This document shows positions 31,501 through 40,500 of a stretch of DNA of 64,000 nt, in pieces (position 1 is the first letter of the stretch; every line of letters starts with the position of its first letter). The stretch comes from Candidatus Undinarchaeales archaeon (lineage in GTDB: Archaea; SpSt-1190; JASMDC01): NCBI GenBank assembly GCA_030753015.1, contig JASMDC010000002.1, positions 1-64,000 on the forward strand, given 5' to 3'. The position numbers and the translations under genes were made by a program. The notes under the pieces are model-generated. The model had not been told where the DNA came from. It searched no databases and was given only the letters and a program-made list of their open reading frames with translations.

Positions 31501-34500
31501 GGACACGACCTTCGAGTTGAGCTTGGTGCTGCCAGGGCTCTTGCATGCGAGCGCATAGTGGTTCCCGTCGGCCAGGTCGCCGTGGATGGGGCCGCTGCTC
31601 TTGACCTTGGCGACATCGAGGACGAAGTCTATGGCCAGGCTCTTGGGACTCTCCAGCACCTCACCTCCGGAGTCGTAGACGTGGACGTCGAGGGAGGTCT
31701 GGACACTGTCTCCGTAGAGGGCGTACGAACCACTGAGCGAGCCCTTCGACACCAGGTCGTCGCTCCCGGTCTTACCGTAGTCAATGCCCACGCTCGTCAC
31801 GGTCGAGGGAACGGTGCCGCTGGCCTTCGTGTTGAGCTGGACCGCGGCGGCCTGGGATGTGAGCGTGAAGCCAAGACCGCACTGAGCGTTCGCTCCCGCA
31901 TCCTTGGTAGCCTTGAGATAGAATGTGCTCACAGTGGTTTCGAAGTATACGGTGTAATCGTCACCGCCCGATGCAGCGGGCTGGATATCGTGGCGGGACA
32001 CTTCTGAGGTGCAGGAGCTATCACTGAACACCTCGACGTTGTCGGCTGTCCCGGAATCCTCCAGGTCAGTGTGGGTCTCCCCGGCCACTTTGCCCAGGTG
32101 GATCGTGGTGGCCCCGGACACGGTCCGTCCCGACGCCTCGAACAGCCTGTTGTTGGAGCCATCGCAGAACACCGCGTAGAATGTCGACGAGTCGGTCTTG
32201 TTCACGTAGAGGTCGTAGTCGTTGGCGGTCTGGGCCGTGGTCATGCTTCCGTCATAGCCGCGGAGGTCGGCATCCACATCGGTGCATCCCTTGCTCGCGG
32301 CGGCGAATAGCTTGGCATAGGTCGGCCCGGAGGGGACATCACCGGTGACCTTGTACAGGGGTGTGTAAGCGTACCCACTGCCGCCGGACAGGCTCGACTG
32401 CTTGGTGGCGGTGATGATGTTGGTACCGGTACATGAAAGGGACGAGGACGTGATGGCGAGGTACATGTCGGAGATGCCCGTGACATCGACGTACAGCACG
32501 TCACCGTTCCCGGAGCCTCCTTCGAAGGTAGCCCCGTTGATGCTCTCGCTGACGAGCGCGGACCCGCCCGGAGCAGAGCAGGCGACAACATAGTCGCTGG
32601 TGTCGTCCAGATCATCATGGATGTTCTGCGGGGTCGTTATCCGGGCCACGTCGAACGTCCGGTCGCCGGCGGTGAGGTCGCGGGTGCGCTCGAGGACCTC
32701 GGTAGAGCCACCGGTGTCCTCATAGGCGTGGACGAGGACGGCGCTGTCCGCGTTATCGCCGAAGAGCTTGAACGCGCTGGACTGGAATGTGGTGGTCCAG
32801 GTATCGTCGCCGTTAGAGTCATAGTCCAGCCCCACCCGCAGAACTCCCGAGGGCATTGTCCCTGCAGCGAGTGTCTCCAGGTCCTGGGTGGAGGCTTGGG
32901 CAGTGAGCGTGAAGGCGTGACCGCACTGGACGTACTGACCCGAGTCCACGGACGTGCGGACGTAGAATGGGCTCCCCGTGTCCTCGAACCATATGTAGTA
33001 GTCCGGAGCGGCTGACGTCGGGTTCACAGTCTCGGAGCTAACCGCTGACGCGCAGCCGATAGTGTTGTGGACCTCGATGACGTCGTTGCTACCGGTGCGA
33101 AGGTCGGCGTGCACCTCACCGTGCAGCCGGCCCACATCGATATCGGCAGTACCGATACTGGTAGTGCTCGTCTCTAGAGCCTTGGTCGTGCCGTTGCAGA
33201 ACACCACGTAGTAGGTGGCCCCGTTCTGCCCGTAGACAGCGTAGTCGGCGTTTATCTGGGAGGAGTCGGTCGTCGAGTCCGAGGAAACGTAGATCTGACT
33301 GCCACCACAGGCACCGGTCCCGGGATCGTCCACGAACATGCGGACCGACGGATTACCTTCAGGGATGTCACCTGCGCCCTTGGCTTCGGGTGCGAACGTA
33401 TAATCGCTACCACCAGCGACGCTGAGCTTGATACCTGCCGAAAGACCAGTGGCGGAGCAGGACGAGGCGGAACCGGATACCACGAAGTACGCAGTTGACT
33501 GAGTGACCTCAAAGTACTGGTAGGTGCTCCCGCCCTCATAGCTCGTACCGGTGACAGACTCGCTCGTAAGAACTACCCCGTCAGGTGCCGTGCACGCCAC
33601 GATGAATTGGGAGTTCAGGTCGTCGTGGACCTTGGAAGCACCACCCGAGGCGACACGGGCAACGTCGACGTCCACGGCCGCGCTGATGGAGCTCTGGGCC
33701 ACGCTCTGGAGGCGACGTGTACCACCGTTGCAGAACACAAGCCTGAAGGTGGAGCCGTCGGTCTTGTTCACGTAAAGGTCGTAGTCGTTGTCGCTCTGCC
33801 CTTCGACGAGGGTTCCGTCGTAGCCGGCCATGTCGCCGTCAACGTCGCTGCAACCCTTCCCTATCGCTGAAAAGAGGAGGGCGCGGTCGACTCCGGTCGG
33901 AACGTCACCGGTAAGTTTGTACTTTGGGATGTACCGGTAATGACCGCCAGCGGAAACGCTGGTCTGCTTGGTGGCAGTGAGGAGGGTGGACCCGGTGCAG
34001 TCAAGTGACGCGGAGGAGCTGCCGAAGTAGACCGTCGTCTGGCTCGTAGCATCGAAGTATAGGGTGTTACCGCCCTCATAGGACGTACCGGTGATGTCCT
34101 CGCTCGCGAGCACGGATCCGCCAGGGAGAGTGCATACAACAAGATGGTCGTCGGCGTCGTCCAGGTCGTCATGAAGTGCCTCGCCCGCGGTGACCTTGGC
34201 CACGTCGAACGTCTTGTCACCGCTGTTGATGTTGCGGGTGCGCTCCAGGACCTCGGTTGAACCGCCAGTATCCTCGTAAGCGTGGACGAGGACCGACGTA
34301 TCGGCACTATCACCGTAGAGCCTGTAGGCGCTCGAGGAGAATGATGTCGTCCAGGCGTCGTCACCGTTACTGTCGTAGTCGAGACCGGCTCGTAGGACGC
34401 CTGATGGCACGGTCCCGGACACCTTGCCCTCCGTGTTCTGGACCTTGGCCTGGGATGTAAGTGTGAACGCGTGGCCGCACTGGGTGTATGTGCTGTCCAC

Positions 34501-37500
34501 GACGGTACGGACATAGTAGGTACCTCCGGTTGTGTCCTCGAACCAGATCCGGTAGTCCGGGGTACCGGCGGTCGGATTGATAGTCTCGGAGCTGACCATG
34601 CTCGCGCAGTCATTTGCGGAGTGGACCGAGATCGCGTCGTCGCCAGAGCGCAGGTCCGCGTGGACCTCGCCTTGGAGCCGGCCTACATCGATATCGGCGG
34701 TGCCTATGCTGGACGTGGACGTCTCCAGTGCGCGGGACGTGCCGTCGCAGAACACGACATAGTAAGTAATCCCGTTCTGCCCGTATATGGAATAGTCGGC
34801 ATTGGTCTGGCTCGAGTCAGTGGACGTGTCGGATGAGGCGTAGAGCTGGCCGGACGCGTCGCATGCACCTGTCCCGGGATCGGTGAGGAACACGCGGACC
34901 GTCGGATTATCGTTCGGGATATCGCCCGAGCCCTTGGCCTCGGGATCGAAGGTGACCTCCTCGCCGCGGTCCATGTCGCTCTCGGTCCTGGCGGCGGAGA
35001 GGCCGGTGGTAGCGCAGGAGGAGGCGGACGAGGAGACGGCGAGCACGACGGAGGAATCGTCCGCCGAGACCTCGTAGTACTGGTAGCCGCTATCGAAGGC
35101 TGCGCCGGTGACCGACTCGCTGGAGAGCAGGTTCCCGCTGATGGCATCGCAGGCGACGATGTAGTGGGAGCTGTCCTCGAGGTCGGTGTGGACCTTGCCG
35201 GTCGCGCTGGTGTTGACACCGCCCACGCTGAAGGTCACGTCCGTCGACGATACCGCCTTGGTGCGGACCAGGCGCTTTGTGGACCCGTCGCAGAGCGTCA
35301 TATAGTAAGTGGGGCCCTGTACGACGTATACTGCCAGGTCGTCACTGCCCGTGACGGACGAGGGGAGGGTCTGGCGGGCCTTGGTGGCATCGGACAAGCA
35401 GCCTGCGTCGGAGGTGAACACGCGCACGGTCTTCTCGGCGAGGGATGCGGGCACTTCACCATGCATCTTTGCAGTCGGTGAGAAAGTGACCGCATAGTCC
35501 GAGGATGAGGGCGTGGTGTCGAGGCTGGCCGCCACGAGGACGGAGGCCGTGCAGTCCGTACTGCTGGTGATGACCACGTCGGGAGTCCCCGAGGTCGATT
35601 CGAAGTAGAGGGCGCCGCCGCCGTTGAACGTGCTCGTGGATACCGACTCGGAGCTGAGGAGCGAACCGCCCACGTCCGAGCACGCAACTACCTTGTACGC
35701 GGCACCGGCCAGGTCGGCGTGGAGGCTGCCGGTGACCTTCGCCACGTGGAGTGCGCTATAGCCCGCAGAGCCCTCCGAGCGTGTGCGTCTGAGGAGGTTG
35801 GTGCTACCGTCGCAGAATGCGACATGGTAGGTCGTGCCCCCCTGTTCCACATAGAGCACGGTGTCGTTGGTGATCCCGAGGGGCGAAGCGTGGAGCGTGT
35901 GCTGGGCTACAAGGGCCGTCCCGCTACACCCGAGGTCCGAGGTGAACACCTTGATGGTCTTGCTGGCCAGGCTACCCGGCACCTCACCATAGAGCTTCAT
36001 ACCTGGAGAGAAGGACGCGGAGAGCGTGGCCGGCACAGTGACATCGAGCTTGGCGGCCTTTAGGTTCGTAGCAGCGCACGAGAGAGCGGACGTCGAAATG
36101 ATGACCTCTGGTGTCGCGATGCTCTCGAAGTAAACCCGGGTGCCTGCATTATACTGCGTGCCGGTCACGTCCCTGGTGGAGAGAGCGGAGCCGCCGATGC
36201 CGTTGCATGCCACCACGTGGTAACTGGCATTGGCCAGCTCCGCATGGGCCGTTCCAGTGAACTCGGCGATGCTGAAGGTGGAGTTACCGCTCGGATCGTC
36301 CGCCGCACGATTGTAGAGCTTTGTGGTGCTATCGCAGAAAGCAACGTGGTAGTTATTGCCTGTACCGTTCTGCAGGTAGACCATCATGTCGTTGGAGATC
36401 CCGGTCGGATTGGAATGGAGAGTGTTGTAGGTCACCAGATCGTTGGTGGCACCGCAGTTCTGAGTAGAGTTGAACACCTGGATCGTCTTGCCGCCCATCG
36501 AGGCAGGTACCTCGCCGGAGAACTTGGCCTGGATGGTCACGGAGTTGGCATAGTCGCTGGTGTCGATGTTGTTGTCGATCGCCGCAGCCACGACGTTGGT
36601 CGCCGCGCAGCTCGCTGCGGAACGGCCTACGACAAGGTCCGGGGTTCCAGCGATGGTGGGAGTGGCGTCGTAGTACACCGGGGATGTGTTTATTGCGCCG
36701 CCGTCAACGTCCTTCGAGCTGAGGGCCGAGCCGGCCACGTTATCACACATGGTGATGTGATACGTTGAGTTGGCGATGTCCGAGTGGAGGGTCGCCGAGA
36801 AGATACCCACGTCGAAGTCCACGTCGGCCACCGAGGAGAGGTCCTTCTGCCGCCGCAGGGAGTAGGAGTTGCTGCTGGTGCACACAGTGAAGTAGTAGGA
36901 GCGGCCGCTCTCCAGGAACAGGTCATAGTCGCCCGAGCCCGCAACGCTGGCGGCGATGGCGCCCTTCCCCCAGTACCCGCTGCTGCCGCAGGCGTATGGT
37001 TCGCCGGTGAAGGCCTTGATGTAACCGCTCCCGAGCGTCGATGGCACGTCCCCACTGACCTTGATGTCAGGGTGGAACCCGTTCAGGTAATCACTGGTGT
37101 CGATGGTGACGTCATGGACCGATGTGACCATGTTCGCCTCGGTGCAGTCAGTGGCACTACCCGAAGAGATGAAGAAGTCCGGGGTCCCCGTGGCCTCGTA
37201 GTACTGTGCTCCCGAGATGTCATACGTGCCCACGGTCACGGACTCGCTGTTCAGGGCGCTGCCATCGATGTCGCTGCAGACCACGATGTAGTCACCGCTG
37301 GTTAGCGAGTCATGGAGATTACCTGTGATACGGCCTACGTGGAGGGTGTAGGCGCCCGAGCTCCCGTGCTGCTCCGTGCGCTCCAGGAGCGTGGTGGTCC
37401 CGTCGCAGTAGTTGACGTAGTAGGTGGTGCCGCCTGACTGCATGTACACGGCGGCATCGTTGCTACCGCCCACGGGATCGGCAGGCAGTGTCCCCCGGGC

Positions 37501-40500
37501 GACCGTGGCAGCCGAGGAGCAGTCGAGATTGGATGCGTACACCTTGACGGTCTTGCTCGCAAGGGCAGCGGGCACCTCGCCATAGACCTTAGTATCGGGA
37601 TTAAAGGTCGAGACGAAGCTCGCGGGAGCGGAGACGTCCAAGCTGGCGGCCACGAGGTTTGCGGCGGCGCACGAACCAGCGGACGTGGAGATGATCAGGT
37701 CCGGAGTGCCGCCGGTGTCGGCATAGTACACCTTGGTCGATGAGTCGTACTGGGTGCCCGTGACGTCCTCGCTACTGAGGGCAGTGCCTCCGATGTCCGT
37801 GCATGCGACACCGTGATAGCTCCCCGTGGCGAGGTCCGCGTGCGCGTCACCGCCGAAGGAGGCAGCGTCCACCGATGTATCGCTGGAGGGCGTGATCTGG
37901 TACTCGAGGACCTTGGCGTCCCCGCTGGTGCACCATACAAGATAGTAGGTACTGCTGGCGGTGAGATGGACGCTCACGTCATTGTCCACAGTTACAGAGG
38001 ACACTGTCGTGTTCCTCGCTGCGAGATCGGTCGTGTCCGTGCACCCCTTGCCGGTGGACGTGAAGGCCAGGAGCTTCCCGCTGGCCAGAGCGCTGGGGAC
38101 ATCGCCGTACACCTTCGTGGCCACCGTGAAGGTATGGGTCAGGTCTCCCTCCACAGCCGCGTTGCGCTTCACTGACCTGATGTTGGTGGCAGCGCATGAG
38201 CTGCTCGAGGTCGAGATGAGGAAGTCCGGTGTTGATGTGGCGGTGGTCTCGAAGTACTGGGCCAGAGTATCGTCGTAATCGGCAGCGGTGCGCGTGAACG
38301 AGGAGATGAGGTTGCCGCCCACATCATCGCACACGAGCATGTACAGCGAGGCGGAGTCCAGGTCGGCGTGGAGGTCACCGGACACCTCACCGACCTCGAG
38401 GTTCACGTCACCTCCGGCCGAGGGCGACTTGGTGGTCATTAAGAGCTTGGCGTTGGGACCCGAGGACTTGCAGAACGAGATGTACACCGAGGTCCCGGAC
38501 TGGACGTATACACGGTAGTCGTCGGTGTCCTCGTTCACATTGGTGTCGACGGTGCCCTTAGCGATCCAGGGCGTCATGCTGCACCCCGTGCCTGAGTTAG
38601 TGGTTGCGGTCACCAGCACCGTGCCGGCCCCGAATGTCCCGGTAAGGTCGCCCGTGTACTTGACGTTCGGCTGGAGCTCGTTGACATAGTCGGATGTGTC
38701 CAGCGTCACGTCCAGGATGGCGGCGACCACGTTCGCCTGGGCGCAGCTGCCGGATGACGAGGTGATGACGAGGTCGGGCGTGCCAGTGGACTGGAAGTAC
38801 ACGTAGGTGCTGCCGCCGTCGTATGTCTGAGCGTTGGTGTTAACGGTGTTGAGGGCAGAGCCGCCCAGGTCACTGCACGCGGCGATGTAGTTTGACGTCG
38901 TGGCAAGATCGTTGTGGATGTCCCCGTGGATCCCCTGGATGCTGAAACTGACGCTCTCTCCCGCATCGTCGATGGTCGCGCTCCCGTAGTAGACCTTGGT
39001 GCTGCTCTCACAAGCGTAGAGGTACCGGGCCGATGCATCCGGTAGCAGGTAGACGGAGTACGTACCATAGCTCCCACCGCTGACGACCGTGGCCGAGTTC
39101 ACCACGGATGCCCCGCAGGCGTCTCCGGTCCCGGTGTGGACCTCGATGGTGTCGCCCACGAGGGAGGTGGGGACATTGCCTGTCAGAACGGCCACGTTCC
39201 ATTCCGTGTCCGAGCTCACCGTCTTCTGTTCTTCGAGCACCGGTGATGTGTGGGTGGCGTCCGTGTCGGCCTTGAGGTACATGGGCGTCGTACCATCGTG
39301 ATAGAAGCGGTACTTATACCCGCTGCCGGTGTTCGTGATGGCGCCACGGTAGAGCGTGTCGTCCGTCTCGTCGGCCTCGTCGTCCATCCACACCGAACCG
39401 GACGTTGTAATGGCTGTAGGGACCTGGCCGTACGTCAGGATGTCGAGGTCCACGGTCGTGGTAGTCCCATTGCCCGACGAGAAGAACACGTACCCGACAT
39501 AGACCTTCGTCGACACGGTGGACGTCGTGCGCAGGTAGTACTTACCGTCGGTGGCGTTGGAACGGAAGTAGGCCGTGTAATCATCACCCCCGCTGCTCGT
39601 GATGCTCTGGGTCGCTGTGTCGACTTGTGCTGTCGCCGCCAGGTCGTCGAACACGTCCACGACACCCGCTGTCTCCAGCTCGCTGTGCGCCTCGCCCTTC
39701 ACGGCCGCCACGTTGACGGTCACCGTGTTCGCCTCCTTGCTGGTGTGGGTCTCGATGATGTGGAGCGCCTCGGTGCCACCGTCGCAATAGTAGATATGGT
39801 ATATCCCGTTGGAGCTCTCGTCGATGGTGACCGAATAGTCGTTGCCTGAGCCGTTTTCGGCCGGTTCGGTGACGTAACCTATAGCGTCGCTGTGGCACTT
39901 GCTGGTAGCCGTCGAGTTGCAGGGCGTATCCGCAGCAGAGCTGAATATGCACACGGCGTCGTTGGAGCTGGTGCTACCTTCGAGTGTCGTGGGGAGCTCG
40001 CCCTGGATGGTATCGTCCTGGGGTACTAGGAGGAACTGGCGATAGATCCGGAAGGTCATGTCCTTTGCAGAATCGGCGGTCCAGGCGGACCCACCGTCGG
40101 TGCTGCCTACATATGTCCCGTCAGAGTATGCGTTCGAGTCCGCCTTGGAGATGAGGTAGCTGTTGTCGGCGTCGGCAGAGACGGGCGAGTAGGCCATCAG
40201 CGCGTAATCCACGCCCGTTGAGAGCTGGGTGAGGTTGTTACCGATGTATACAATGAAGTGGGGATTCTGCTTGTCCGTGAACGAATCTTGGCCCCATCCT
40301 GAACCGGTGTCCCTGGACTTGTCACCCCGGGTGTAACAAGTGGTATCACTGAATCCGCATGCAGAGTGCCATCGGTACTCGTGACTAGAATCACAGCTAT
40401 CAGCTTCTAGGACGATAGCATACAGATGGCCTGCGCGTACCACCGTCGGTGTATCGAACTCGAAATCTACCTCAGTGAAAGCGCTTGCACTGTAATCCCC

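Larger units (their letters stand above)
19860..40030 (-). repeat. tandem beta-domain array in the giant gene
   Basis: About 20 kb coding for degenerate domains that begin with a motif like GxxHxDL or GDxPxxL and usually contain one cysteine pair. At least four domain types can be told apart by motifs: HADLRTGxNDVIEVHD...QCGHAFTL; DDLDDxxDHVVxC...YTPLYKVTGDIP; HSDLExxGTADNVEVF; and HDDLNSxxVIVCTAPxG...DDPGTGAC. They recur in changing order. Toward the C-terminal side (20-22 kb) the units become more divergent (e.g. LYSSRVAVD-type neighbours with few Cys). Confidence 0.85.
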
